Assembly (NCBI RefSeq): GCF_947496195.1
Contig: NZ_CANMBY010000002.1
Span: forward strand, 62,001 to 126,000
Reading direction: 5' to 3'
Source of the DNA: an uncultured Polaribacter sp.
GTDB taxonomy: Bacteria > Bacteroidota > Bacteroidia > Flavobacteriales > Flavobacteriaceae
DNA length: 64,000 nt
This document shows, one piece after another, positions 18,440 to 27,592 of the stretch. Made by a program: the position numbers and the translations under genes. Every line of letters starts with the position of its first letter. Within the stretch, counting starts at the first letter, position 1. Below the pieces are notes generated by a model. The model was not told the origin of the DNA and searched no databases. It saw nothing but the letters and a program-made list of their open reading frames with translations.

Positions 18440-19244
18440 TCTTTTCTTGATTTTTAATAACTCTTTTAGACACTTTAATACCTATTTCATATAAAAATAA
18501 AATAGGAATTGCTACTATAACTTGACTAGCTACATCTGGAGGTGTTATAATGGCAGCTAGAATTAATACAACAACTAATGCATGCTTTCTATAACGTTTT
18601 AAAAACTCAGGTGTTATTAGTCCGATTTTTGTTAGAAAATAAATTAAAACTGGTAACTCAAATAAAATAGAAACACCTAATAACATATTAGTAACTAGAC
18701 CAATATGAGATTCTAATGTAAAGCTATTTTGTATACTATCTGTAATTTGATAGTTATATAAAAAATGAATAGATACAGGAGCAATAACATAAAAGCTAAA
18801 TAAAACTCCTATAAAAAATAAAATTGAAGCAATTAAAATAAAACCTCTAGATCTTTTAATTTCATTCTCAGTTAATCCAGGAGATATAAATCTCCAAATC
18901 TCCCACAAAATGTATGGAAATGCGACTATTACACCTAAAATTAATGAAGACCAAATAGAATTCATTAATTGAGAGGTAACCTTAATACTTTGTAATTTTT
19001 TATCTGCAAAATTTATAGTACAGAAATCACTATCTACTCCAAAGAAATTAAAAAAGTCACAAAATATTCTGTAAGTTATAAAGTCTGGTTGAATGTGAGC
19101 TAATAAGAAATAATCATATACTTGTTCTGCAAAAGCAAAAAATACAATAGCTAAAATAAATATAGCTGCTGCACTTCTTACCATATGCCATCTTAGTTCT
19201 TCTAGATGACCTAAAAAAGACATTTCTTTTTGTTGTTCTGCCAT
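18423..19244 (-). CDS. tatC: Sec-independent protein translocase TatC
   Basis: A 273-residue polytopic protein, the twin-arginine receptor of the Tat export system. It has the N-terminal MSFLGHLEELRWHMVRS signature (FxxHLxELRxR-like) and six membrane helices. An expanded first periplasmic loop (about 45-90, with IFCDFFNFFGVDSDFC) fits Bacteroidota TatC. IWRFISPGLTENE before helix 3 and the ALVVVLILAAIITPPD segment near the end are conserved. tatA is not in the window. It sits directly before kdsD in transcription order after its stop at 19245. Confidence 0.95.
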   Translation of the reverse strand: MAEQQKEMSFLGHLEELRWHMVRSAAAIFILAIVFFAFAEQVYDYFLLAHIQPDFITYRIFCDFFNFFGVDSDFCTINFADKKLQSIKVTSQLMNSIWSSLILGVIVAFPYILWEIWRFISPGLTENEIKRSRGFILIASILFFIGVLFSFYVIAPVSIHFLYNYQITDSIQNSFTLESHIGLVTNMLLGVSILFELPVLIYFLTKIGLITPEFLKRYRKHALVVVLILAAIITPPDVASQVIVAIPILFLYEIGIKVSKRVIKNQEKNANKS

Positions 19245-20210
19245 TTAAAAAATACCTTCTTTGATTAAATCATGTAAATGAACAACACCAGCATAATTAT
19301 TATTGTCATCGACTACTAAAAGCTGAGAAATGCTATTATTTTCTAGAATATCTAATGCTTCAACAGCCATAGCATCTCTATGAATTGTTTTTGCTTTATT
19401 ACCCATAATATCACTGGCTACAAAAGCATCAATTTTAGTTGTCTTACTTAGCATTCTCCTTATATCACCATCAGTAATAATACCAATAATTTTATCATTT
19501 TCTACAACAGCAGTTACACCTAATCTTTTCTCAGATATTTCAATGATTACTTTAGCAATAGAATCAGTTTTAGCAACTTTAGGAGCTTCGTTTTTTTCTA
19601 CCAAATCAGAAACTCTTAAGTATAGTCTTTTTCCTAAAGCTCCTCCTGGATGATATTTAGCAAAGTCACTGCTAGTAAATCCTCTTAATTCTAATAAGCA
19701 AACAGCTAGAGCATCTCCCATAACTAATTGCGCTGTAGTACTAGTTGTTGGCGCTAAATTATTTGGGCAAGCTTCTTTTTCTACAAAAGTATTTAAAGGA
19801 AAATCTGAATTTTTCCCTAAAAAAGAATCAATATTACCTGTTATAGCAATAATTTTATTTCCATAATTCTTAATCAGTGGAACTAAAACTTTTATTTCTG
19901 GTGTATTACCACTTTTAGATATACAAATAACAACATCATCTTCTAAAACATTACCTAAATCACCATGAATAGCATCTGCAGCATGCATAAAAACTGCAGG
20001 TGTTCCTGTAGAGTTTAATGTAGCAACAATTTTGGTTCCTATATTTGCGCTTTTACCAATACCAGTAACAATAACTCTTCCTTTAGAGTTTAAAATGAAT
20101 TTTACTGCTTTTTCAAAATTATCATCAATTAATTGAGCTAAATTTTGAATGGCTTCACTTTCTAGACGTATGGTGTCTTTGGCAATATCGATTATCGAAA
20201 TATTTTTCAA
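19245..20210 (-). CDS. kdsD: Arabinose-5-phosphate isomerase (KdsD/KpsF)
   Basis: A 321-residue enzyme that converts ribulose 5-phosphate to arabinose 5-phosphate, the first step to Kdo for lipopolysaccharide. A SIS domain (about 35-165; GRVIVTGIGKSANIG, CISKSGNTPEI) is followed by the HPGGALGKRL linker and two CBS domains (about 205-320). The start is TTG (KNISIIDIAKD). It leads the minus-strand cluster kdsD-tatC-CMD-lptB, with a good promoter at 20267-20296. Confidence 0.93.
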   Translation of the reverse strand: MKNISIIDIAKDTIRLESEAIQNLAQLIDDNFEKAVKFILNSKGRVIVTGIGKSANIGTKIVATLNSTGTPAVFMHAADAIHGDLGNVLEDDVVICISKSGNTPEIKVLVPLIKNYGNKIIAITGNIDSFLGKNSDFPLNTFVEKEACPNNLAPTTSTTAQLVMGDALAVCLLELRGFTSSDFAKYHPGGALGKRLYLRVSDLVEKNEAPKVAKTDSIAKVIIEISEKRLGVTAVVENDKIIGIITDGDIRRMLSKTTKIDAFVASDIMGNKAKTIHRDAMAVEALDILENNSISQLLVVDDNNNYAGVVHLHDLIKEGIF

Positions 20211-20266
20211 ACTATACTTGTTTTATCAAAATAAAAAAAAGTTATATCTTTAGATATAGAAACGAG

Positions 20267-20296
20267 CAAATTTACGTTAAAAATAAGTTTCATCAA
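20267..20296 (-). promoter_or_regulatory. Promoter for the kdsD-tatC-lptB cluster
   Basis: On the minus strand TTG (20296-20294), a 19-bp spacer, then TAAATTTG (20274-20267), an exact match to the Bacteroidota form TTG-N19/20-TAnnTTTG. The kdsD start at 20210 lies 57 bp downstream. Confidence 0.65.
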
Positions 20297-20338
20297 ATAA
20301 TATTTGTTTGGTTTCTTTTTAAATAGATATTGATTTTT

Positions 20339-22528
20339 ATGGGAATAGATTTACATGGTTCTTTAAAAAAGTATTTTGGATTTAACACCTTTAAAGGTTT
20401 ACAAGAAAAGGTTGTTGAAAGTGTTGTAAATGGAGAAAACACTTTTGTGATAATGCCAACAGGTGGTGGTAAATCTTTATGTTATCAACTACCAGCATTA
20501 ATGAAAGAAGGAACAGCAATTGTAGTTTCTCCTTTAATTGCTTTAATGAAAAACCAAGTTGATGCAATTAGAGGTATATCAGAAAACGATGGTGTAGCAC
20601 ATGTATTAAATTCTTCTTTAAATAAAACTGAAGTAGCTAAGGTTAAAGAAGATATTTCAAATGGCATTACAAAATTACTTTATGTTGCTCCAGAATCTTT
20701 AATAAAAGAAGAATACGTTACTTTTTTACGTACACAAAAAATTTCTTTTGTAGCTATAGATGAAGCTCACTGTATTTCTGAATGGGGTCATGATTTTAGA
20801 CCCGAATATAGAAACCTAAAACATATTATTAAAGCAATCGATAATGTACCTGTGGTTTGTTTAACAGCTACTGCAACAGAAAAAGTACAAGAAGATATTT
20901 TAAAAACTTTAGGAATTACAGATGCTAATCGTTTCAAAGCTTCTTTTAATAGGCCTAATTTATTTTATGAAGTAAGACCAAAAACTAAAGAAGTAGAGAA
21001 AGATATTATTCGATTTATTAAACAAAGACCAGGAAAATCTGGAATTATTTATTGTTTAAGTCGTAAGAAAGTAGAAGAAATTGCTCAAATTTTACAAGTT
21101 AATGGAATTAATGCTGTGCCTTATCATGCTGGTTTAGATGCTAAAACAAGAGTAAAACATCAAGACATGTTTTTGATGGAAGATTGTGATGTGGTAGTAG
21201 CAACAATTGCTTTTGGTATGGGTATAGACAAGCCAGATGTAAGATTTGTGATTCATCATGACATACCCAAAAGTTTAGAAAGTTATTATCAAGAAACTGG
21301 TAGAGCAGGTAGAGATGATGGAGAAGGATATTGTTTAGCTTTCTATGCCTATAAAGACATTGAAAAGTTAGAGAAGTTTATGGCCAGCAAACCAGTTGCT
21401 GAACAAGAAATTGGTCATGCATTATTACAAGAAGTCGTTGGTTATGCAGAAACATCTATGAATAGGCGTAAATATTTATTACACTATTTTGGAGAAGAGT
21501 TTGATGAGAAGAATGGAGAAGGAGCTGATATGGATGACAATTCTAGAAATCCAAAGAAGAAACAAGAAGCAAAAGATGATGTTGTTATATTATTAAATGT
21601 TATAATAGACACTTTACAAAAATATAAAGCAAAAGAAATAGTTAACACTATAATTGGTAAAGAAAACGCTTTATTAACCTCACATAAAACCCATTTACAA
21701 ACATTTTTTGGGATAGGAAAAAGTAAAACTAGTTCTTATTGGATGGCTCTTATTAGACAAGTACTTGTTGTAAACTTTATAAAGAAAGAAATTGAACAAT
21801 ATGGTGTTGTAAAAATTACTGAAGAAGGTGAAGCTTTTCTAAAAAATCCTACTTCATTTATGATGACATTAGATCATGAATATAATGAAGAAAATGATAA
21901 TACTATAATTACAAACTCTAAATCTTCTGGAGGTGCAACTGATGAAAAGTTAGTTAAACTATTAAAAGATTTACGTAAAAAAGTAGCTAATAAACAAGGA
22001 GTACCACCTTTTGCTGTTTTTCAAGATCCTTCTATAGATGATATGGCTCTTAAATATCCTATTACCATGGATGAACTTTCTAAAGTACATGGTGTAGGAG
22101 AGGGTAAAGCTAGAAAATTTGGAAAGGATTTTGTAAAATTAATAGCTGATTATGTAGAAGAAAATGATATTCTTAGACCAGATGATTTAATTGTAAAAAG
22201 TACAGGAGTAAATTCTGGTTTAAAACTTTTTATCATCCAGAATACAGATAAGAAACTTCCTTTAGATGATATAGCAAAATCTAAGGGTTTAGAAATGAAT
22301 GAACTTATAAGAGAAATGGAAAGAATCATCTTTTCTGGAACGAAATTAAATATAGATTATGCTATTGATGATTTGTTAGATGAAGATCAGCAAGAAGAAA
22401 TTCATGATTATTTTATGGAAGCAGAAAACGATCATATAGAAGAAGCTTTAGAAGAATTTGATGGTGATTATGATGAGGAAGAATTACGTTTAATGAGAAT
22501 TAAATTTACAAACGAAGTAGCTAACTAA
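20339..22528 (+). CDS. recQ: ATP-dependent DNA helicase RecQ
   Basis: A 729-residue superfamily 2 helicase for recombination and fork repair. It contains Walker A MPTGGGKSLCYQLP, the DEAH box AIDEAHCISEWGHDFRPEY, motif VI QETGRAGRDDG, a RecQ-Ct zinc-binding/winged-helix part (about 340-510) and an HRDC domain (about 540-620; MDELSKVHGVGEGKA). An acidic C-terminal tail follows, longer than in E. coli RecQ (~610 residues). I chose the ATG at 20339; a TTG 9 bp upstream is also open. In the zinc region only scattered cysteines remain, so metal binding is doubtful. Confidence 0.94.
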   Translation: MGIDLHGSLKKYFGFNTFKGLQEKVVESVVNGENTFVIMPTGGGKSLCYQLPALMKEGTAIVVSPLIALMKNQVDAIRGISENDGVAHVLNSSLNKTEVAKVKEDISNGITKLLYVAPESLIKEEYVTFLRTQKISFVAIDEAHCISEWGHDFRPEYRNLKHIIKAIDNVPVVCLTATATEKVQEDILKTLGITDANRFKASFNRPNLFYEVRPKTKEVEKDIIRFIKQRPGKSGIIYCLSRKKVEEIAQILQVNGINAVPYHAGLDAKTRVKHQDMFLMEDCDVVVATIAFGMGIDKPDVRFVIHHDIPKSLESYYQETGRAGRDDGEGYCLAFYAYKDIEKLEKFMASKPVAEQEIGHALLQEVVGYAETSMNRRKYLLHYFGEEFDEKNGEGADMDDNSRNPKKKQEAKDDVVILLNVIIDTLQKYKAKEIVNTIIGKENALLTSHKTHLQTFFGIGKSKTSSYWMALIRQVLVVNFIKKEIEQYGVVKITEEGEAFLKNPTSFMMTLDHEYNEENDNTIITNSKSSGGATDEKLVKLLKDLRKKVANKQGVPPFAVFQDPSIDDMALKYPITMDELSKVHGVGEGKARKFGKDFVKLIADYVEENDILRPDDLIVKSTGVNSGLKLFIIQNTDKKLPLDDIAKSKGLEMNELIREMERIIFSGTKLNIDYAIDDLLDEDQQEEIHDYFMEAENDHIEEALEEFDGDYDEEELRLMRIKFTNEVAN

Positions 22529-22535
22529 ACTCACC

Positions 22536-23213
22536 TTATAGAGTCAATAGAGTTAGTGCTAGACCCAAAACTATTGCAGCAAATTTCTTTAGATTAAATT
22601 TATGATTTTCAGTACTTTCAAAAAGTATTATGGTTGAAATATGTAAAAATACACCAATGATTAAAGCTGTGATTTCTGTTTTGTAATTACTAAAAAAGAT
22701 TACTTTCTCACCTAATAATACACCTAAAGGACTCATTAAACTAAAAAAGAGTAAAAAAGAAACTATTATTTTTTTAGAATATTTAGCTTGCAATAAAAAG
22801 CTTGTTAATACAATTGCTATTGGTATTTTGTGTACTAAAATTGCCCATAATAAATTTTGATCAGCAGAATGAATAGGTAACCCTTCTGAAAAAGCATGTA
22901 TACAAAGACTTAGAAATAATAATAAAGGAAACTTTTTTCCATCTGTATGAATATGAATATGCCCATGTTCAGCTCCTTTAGAAAAAGATTCAAGTATAGA
23001 TTGTAATATTATACCAGCTAAAATAAAAATTCCAGAAATAGTAAAATTAGCATCTACAGTATATACTTCTGGTAATAAATGTAAAACTGTAACAGATAAT
23101 AAATAAGCTCCACTAAAAGCTAATAATAAACGAGTTAAGTTTTTGTTAGGCTTTATAAGAAGCACTAAAATAACCCCTAAAAAAACTGAAAATATTAATA
23201 AAAAATAACTCAT
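22536..23213 (-). CDS. ZIP-family metal transporter
   Basis: A 225-residue protein with about seven or eight membrane helices and a His-rich cytosolic loop (AEHGHIHIHTDGK, about 100-112), typical of ZIP importers for zinc or other divalent metals. The metal-site helices carry CIHAFSEGLPIH and LVHKIPIAIVL, the HxxxEG and HKIP motifs of helices IV and V. Its start overlaps the methyltransferase stop by 4 bp, so translation is probably coupled. Confidence 0.88.
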   Translation of the reverse strand: MSYFLLIFSVFLGVILVLLIKPNKNLTRLLLAFSGAYLLSVTVLHLLPEVYTVDANFTISGIFILAGIILQSILESFSKGAEHGHIHIHTDGKKFPLLLFLSLCIHAFSEGLPIHSADQNLLWAILVHKIPIAIVLTSFLLQAKYSKKIIVSFLLFFSLMSPLGVLLGEKVIFFSNYKTEITALIIGVFLHISTIILFESTENHKFNLKKFAAIVLGLALTLLTL

Positions 23214-23935
23214 TTTGCTACAAAAATTAGTCTATCTGAATTTTCAGAATCAAATTTATTTAATTTATAATCACCAAAAATTTCGGTAATTGTAAATCCA
23301 ACTTTATTAAAATAATCTTTCATTTTTGAGATATCTAAAAATTTAACTCTTTCTGTGTAAGAATGATTTTTTCCATCTGCAAAAAAAGATATATTTTTTA
23401 AAATAAACCCGTCTTTAATTTCTCTTTTTATGTAAAATGTTATGTCTTCTACTTTTTTAACTTCTTCTTTTACTAGGGTGTTTTTAACTTTTATAGCGTT
23501 TAAAAAGTCAAAAACAAAAAGACCATTTTCTTTTAACCCTTTTTTAATGTTTTCTAAAATTAGTAAATCTTCATTGTCATCTTCAAAATACCCAAAACTA
23601 GTAAACAAATTAAATACTGCATCATACTTATTATTAAAGGGTTTACGCATATCATGAACTCTAAATTGTAAAGATTCATTTTCAAATTTTTGTGCGAATT
23701 TTATACTATTCTCTGCTAAATCTCCTCCAGTTACTTTATAACCAAGCGAATTTAAAAAAACTGAATGACGCCCTTTACCACAAGGCAAATCAAGAATATG
23801 GGTTGTTTTTGGTAAAGATAAAAATGCAGTAATATTTTTCATAAACAACTGAGCATCAATATCATTTCTATGTTTGTATAATGTATGGTAATATGGTGTG
23901 TTAAACCAATCTGTAAACCAGTCTTTTTTCTTCAT
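23210..23935 (-). CDS. Class I SAM-dependent methyltransferase
   Basis: A 241-residue methyltransferase with motif I as ILDLPCGKGRHSVFLNSLGY (about 44-63), an acidic residue at the next strand (GGDLAENSI), and motif IV-like YDAVFNLFTSFGYF. The KGRHS form occurs in a small-molecule methyltransferase subgroup; the substrate is unknown. It is followed by the ZIP gene with a 4-bp overlap. It is divergent from the rRNA methyltransferase gene. Confidence 0.85.
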   Translation of the reverse strand: MKKKDWFTDWFNTPYYHTLYKHRNDIDAQLFMKNITAFLSLPKTTHILDLPCGKGRHSVFLNSLGYKVTGGDLAENSIKFAQKFENESLQFRVHDMRKPFNNKYDAVFNLFTSFGYFEDDNEDLLILENIKKGLKENGLFVFDFLNAIKVKNTLVKEEVKKVEDITFYIKREIKDGFILKNISFFADGKNHSYTERVKFLDISKMKDYFNKVGFTITEIFGDYKLNKFDSENSDRLIFVAK

Positions 23936-24013
23936 CTCTTTTTTAGAAGTCGTAAAAGTAATTAATTCTTACTTTAGAAAAAATATCTGACTTGTTATAT
24001 ATAACTTTGCAAC

Positions 24014-25174
24014 ATGGATAAGGATTTTAAAATGGTAGCAACTACACTTTTTGGTTTAGAAAGTGTTTTAGCTAAAGAACTTAAAGATTTAGGTGCACAA
24101 GATGTTAAAGAAGCTGTTAGAAGTGTTTCTTTTAGAGGTGATAAAGGTTTTTTATACAAAGCAAATATTGCTTTAAGAACTGCTGTAAGAATTCTAAAAC
24201 CCATTAAAACTTGTAAAGTTTATGACGAAGAAGATTTGTATGAGGCAATTCAAAAAATAAAATGGGAAAAATATTTAGATGCAGAAGGTACTTTTGCAAT
24301 AGGAGCTGTTGTTAATTCTAAAAATTTTACCTCTAATTCGCATTATATTTCTTTAAAGTCTAAAGATGCAATTGCAGATTATTTTAGGCATAAATATCAT
24401 AAAAGACCTAATGTAGACTTAAAATATCCTGATGTAAAAATTCATATACATATTCAAAAAGATTGGCTAACTGTTTCTTTAGATTCCTCAGGAGATTCTT
24501 TACATAAAAGAGGCTACAGAACAGCAACAAACATTGCACCAATTAATGAAATCTTAGCTGCAGGAATGGTTTTATTATCTGGTTATACAGGTGATGAAAA
24601 CTTTATAGACCCTATGTGTGGCTCTGGAACTATTTTAATTGAAGCTGCAATGATTGCTAATAATATTCCTGCTAATATTAATAGAAAACATTTTGCTTTT
24701 GAGAATTGGAAAGATTATGATGAAGATTTATATTTTATAATTCAAGATTCTTTATTAAAGAAAATTAGATCTTCTCATTTTAAAATTATGGGCTTTGATA
24801 AAGCACCTTCTGCAGTGCAAAAAGCAAGACAAAATATAATATCTGCAAATTTAGAAGAGTTTGTTGGTGTACATCATGTAAACTTTTTTAATTCTACAAA
24901 AGAAGTTTTTGGAAATACTACTATTTTGTTTAATCCACCTTATGGAGAACGTTTAAATATAGATATTCCTGAATTTTACAGAAAAATAGGAGATACTTTA
25001 AAACATAATTACCCTGGTTCAACTGGATGGTTAATTACTTCTGATGTTGATGCTTTAAAGCATGTAGGTTTAAGAACATCTAAAAGAATTGCTTTAAAGA
25101 ATGGAGATTTAGACTGTAAGTTTGTAAAATATGAATTATATGAGGGTTCTAGAAAGGTTAAAAAAGCCACTTAA
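24014..25174 (+). CDS. THUMP-domain class I RNA methyltransferase (RlmL N-terminal type)
   Basis: A 386-residue protein made of a THUMP RNA-binding domain (about 45-155) and a methyltransferase domain with FIDPMCGSGTILIEAA (motif I) and LFNPPYGERL, the NPPY catalytic motif of N2-guanine or N6-adenine methylases. It matches the first half of E. coli RlmL, which methylates G2445 of 23S rRNA, and lacks the second (RlmK) half, as is usual outside gammaproteobacteria. A -7-like box TAACTTTG at 24002-24009 is only 5 bp before the ATG, hinting at a very short leader. Confidence 0.88.
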   Translation: MDKDFKMVATTLFGLESVLAKELKDLGAQDVKEAVRSVSFRGDKGFLYKANIALRTAVRILKPIKTCKVYDEEDLYEAIQKIKWEKYLDAEGTFAIGAVVNSKNFTSNSHYISLKSKDAIADYFRHKYHKRPNVDLKYPDVKIHIHIQKDWLTVSLDSSGDSLHKRGYRTATNIAPINEILAAGMVLLSGYTGDENFIDPMCGSGTILIEAAMIANNIPANINRKHFAFENWKDYDEDLYFIIQDSLLKKIRSSHFKIMGFDKAPSAVQKARQNIISANLEEFVGVHHVNFFNSTKEVFGNTTILFNPPYGERLNIDIPEFYRKIGDTLKHNYPGSTGWLITSDVDALKHVGLRTSKRIALKNGDLDCKFVKYELYEGSRKVKKAT

Positions 25175-25797
25175 TTTCCTCCAACCCAAACATCATATTC
25201 TTTAATTGAGTAATAGGTTGTTAAATTTCCATTTTCATTGTATTCAGAAATTCTAGTTTTAGGATTTTTCATTACAGCCTCAATCCATTTTTTATTATCT
25301 AAATAATCTTGGTAACTATAAAAACTTTCTGGTTCATCAATATCTTTAATTGTTAAATGATGTTCTTGATGACAATATTGCCAATTTAATCCTCTTTTAT
25401 CAAAAGGAAATGGTTTATTAATTTTTGGTTTATAAAAAGTAACATCATAAAAATCAATAAATTCATCTATAGCACAAACAACTTGACATTTAGAAACATC
25501 TTCAGGAAAAAACCAAATCTTTAAATAATAAGGTTTATTTAAAGAATCTAATTGATTTTTCCAGCTATTGTAGATTTCAAAAATACCCTCAATAATTTTT
25601 TTTCTAGTCTTGTATTTTGGAGGTTTAAACTCACTATTTAACACACTAATATTAGAGAAAGGTTGTACCCAAACTTTTACATATTCTCTTTTTCTACTTT
25701 GTAGGTATTCTAAATCTAATTTTTTATTGTAAGAAACCCAACTATCTATGTTTTTCCAAATTTTATGATGCCCTCTAATCTTTTTGTAACGAGTCAT
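25171..25797 (-). CDS. Hypothetical protein, 208 residues
   Basis: I do not recognise this protein. It is soluble, aromatic and basic (many Trp, Tyr, Lys), with no signal peptide or membrane helix. Noticeable parts are YKKIRGHHKIWKNIDSWV at the start, PYYLKIWFFPEDVSKCQVV in the middle and WQYCHQEHHLTI near residue 140, where a His/Cys cluster could bind a metal. It follows the first MEST-like hydrolase by 4 bp, so it is likely the last gene of that cluster. Its last 4 bp overlap the converging rRNA methyltransferase gene. Confidence 0.6.
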   Translation of the reverse strand: MTRYKKIRGHHKIWKNIDSWVSYNKKLDLEYLQSRKREYVKVWVQPFSNISVLNSEFKPPKYKTRKKIIEGIFEIYNSWKNQLDSLNKPYYLKIWFFPEDVSKCQVVCAIDEFIDFYDVTFYKPKINKPFPFDKRGLNWQYCHQEHHLTIKDIDEPESFYSYQDYLDNKKWIEAVMKNPKTRISEYNENGNLTTYYSIKEYDVWVGGN

Positions 25798-25801
25798 TAA
25801 A

Positions 25802-26668
25802 TTATGCTTTTAAAACTAAACTTGACCATTCTTTTGGTTGTTCTAACATTAAGAAATGCCCACAGTTTTTCATCCAAAATATTTTACTATAAGATATTTC
25901 TTTATGTAATAATTCTGCAATTTTAGGAATTGCAATTGGGTCATTTTCTGCCCAAATTATGGTTGTTTTAATACTAGTCTCTTTTACAGCACCAACCCAT
26001 CTATGCCAAAAATAATAACGCTCATTAATATAATTTGTAAGTAAGTGTATTACATTTCTACCATTATTATATTCTAATTGAAGCCACATTTCTTTTAATT
26101 CTTCATCTGTAACTTTAGTTTTATCAAAATATACATTTCTCATGTTTCTTTTAAAAATAGGATAGTTTGTTAGTCTTGCAACCCATTTACCTGTATATTT
26201 ATTTTTAAGTAGTTTTTGAATAGTTCTAAGTTTTGAGAATTCTATATGTATGCTCCCATTAGATAAAATTAATTTATCTATTTGTAAATTAATTTGTTGT
26301 TTATTATGTCTTGCAATTATTTCTGTACAAACACTAGTGCCATAATCGTGTGCTAATAAAACTACTTTTTTTAAACCTAATTGTTTCCAAAGTTGTAAAG
26401 CAATATCCGCTTGTTCTATTAAAGAATAGGAAAAGTCCAATGGTTTTTCAGAGAAACCAAACCCTAAATGATCATGAAGTATAACTCTATATTTTTTTGC
26501 TAATTGAGGAAAAACCTTATGATAATCGTATGAAGAAGTAGGATAGCCATGCAAAATTACTAAAGTCTCTTTTTTAGGATCTGATTGATTTTCAGAGTCA
26601 ATCATAAAAATTGTTCTATTAAAAACTTTTGTGTATTTACCTAATTTCTCCCAATTTTTACTTGTCAA
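25802..26668 (-). CDS. MEST-like alpha/beta hydrolase, copy 1
   Basis: A 288-residue alpha/beta hydrolase that resembles the mesoderm-specific transcript (MEST)/epoxide hydrolase branch. The oxyanion motif is LHGYPTSSYDY. The nucleophile elbow is AHDYGTSV, in which the nucleophile is Asp (as in epoxide hydrolases and haloalkane dehalogenases), not Ser. The acid is in IWAENDPIA and the base is His in CGHFLMLEQP. YINERYYFWHRWVGA in the cap is close to MEST. It starts at TTG. It is one of three tandem paralogues; substrate unknown. Confidence 0.82.
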   Translation of the reverse strand: MTSKNWEKLGKYTKVFNRTIFMIDSENQSDPKKETLVILHGYPTSSYDYHKVFPQLAKKYRVILHDHLGFGFSEKPLDFSYSLIEQADIALQLWKQLGLKKVVLLAHDYGTSVCTEIIARHNKQQINLQIDKLILSNGSIHIEFSKLRTIQKLLKNKYTGKWVARLTNYPIFKRNMRNVYFDKTKVTDEELKEMWLQLEYNNGRNVIHLLTNYINERYYFWHRWVGAVKETSIKTTIIWAENDPIAIPKIAELLHKEISYSKIFWMKNCGHFLMLEQPKEWSSLVLKA

Positions 26669-26708
26669 AATATTTTTTTAATAAAAATAAGGATATATTT
26701 TTGAAACA

Positions 26709-27590
26709 CTAGCCATTTAAAACAGCAGAAATAAATTCTTTAGGTTTTTCTAGCATTGGAAAATGACCTGCATTATTAATCCAATGAATGTGATTTGCTA
26801 GTACTTTGTTTGCAAGATTTAAAGGAATAATTTCATCTACAAGTGGATCTTTTTTACCCCAAATAATTCTAATTGGCACTGTAGTTTCTTGTATTGCTAA
26901 AGACCATCTATTCCAAAATATTTTTCTTTCTCTTAGATAGTTATATATAAAATTAATTACCTTTCTACCATGATTGTATTCTAATTGAAGCCACATTTGC
27001 TTTAATTCTTCATCAGTAATGTTATCATTATCAAAAAATATTTCTTTCATTGTTTTTTTGTAAACTCCAAAAGAAGCTAACATGGTTATAATTTTTTTTG
27101 AAACTTCTGATTTTAATGAATCTTGAGTATCTAAAAAATTAGAATGATTTATTGGTAAATTACCATTGCAATAAATAAACTCTTTTATTTGCAATCCTAA
27201 AACATTAGCATTTTTTCTAGCTAATATTTCTTGAACTATAGCAGTTCCATAATCATGACCTAAAAAAGTAATATTTCTTAAACCTAATTGTTTACAAAAT
27301 TCTAAAATGTAATCTGCTTGATCTACGCTAGTAAAATAATAATCAAAAACTTTATCAGAAAAACCAAAACCAATTAAATCTGGTATAATAACCCTATATT
27401 TTTTTGAAAGTTCATCAATTACTTTATTATAATCATAAGAAGATGTAAGATATCCATGAAGAATTACTAAGCAATCTTCACTTTCGCCAACATCAATTGT
27501 AAAAATTTCTTTATTAAAAACAGGAATAAATATCCCTTTATTTTTCCAACTTTCAGCAGTTATTATATTTTTATCTAGAGTTAAATCCAT
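26709..27590 (-). CDS. MEST-like alpha/beta hydrolase, copy 2
   Basis: A 293-residue paralogue of its two neighbours. It keeps LHGYLTSSYDYNKV, the Asp nucleophile in GHDYGTAIV, the acid in WGKKDPLVDE and the catalytic His in AGHFPMLEKP. It differs by a small N-terminal extension (MDLTLDKNIITA) and by YFTSVDQADY in place of YSLIEQAD. All catalytic residues are present, so it should be active. The gap to copy 3 is 2 bp and to copy 1 is 40 bp. Confidence 0.82.
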   Translation of the reverse strand: MDLTLDKNIITAESWKNKGIFIPVFNKEIFTIDVGESEDCLVILHGYLTSSYDYNKVIDELSKKYRVIIPDLIGFGFSDKVFDYYFTSVDQADYILEFCKQLGLRNITFLGHDYGTAIVQEILARKNANVLGLQIKEFIYCNGNLPINHSNFLDTQDSLKSEVSKKIITMLASFGVYKKTMKEIFFDNDNITDEELKQMWLQLEYNHGRKVINFIYNYLRERKIFWNRWSLAIQETTVPIRIIWGKKDPLVDEIIPLNLANKVLANHIHWINNAGHFPMLEKPKEFISAVLNG

Positions 27591-27592
27591 AT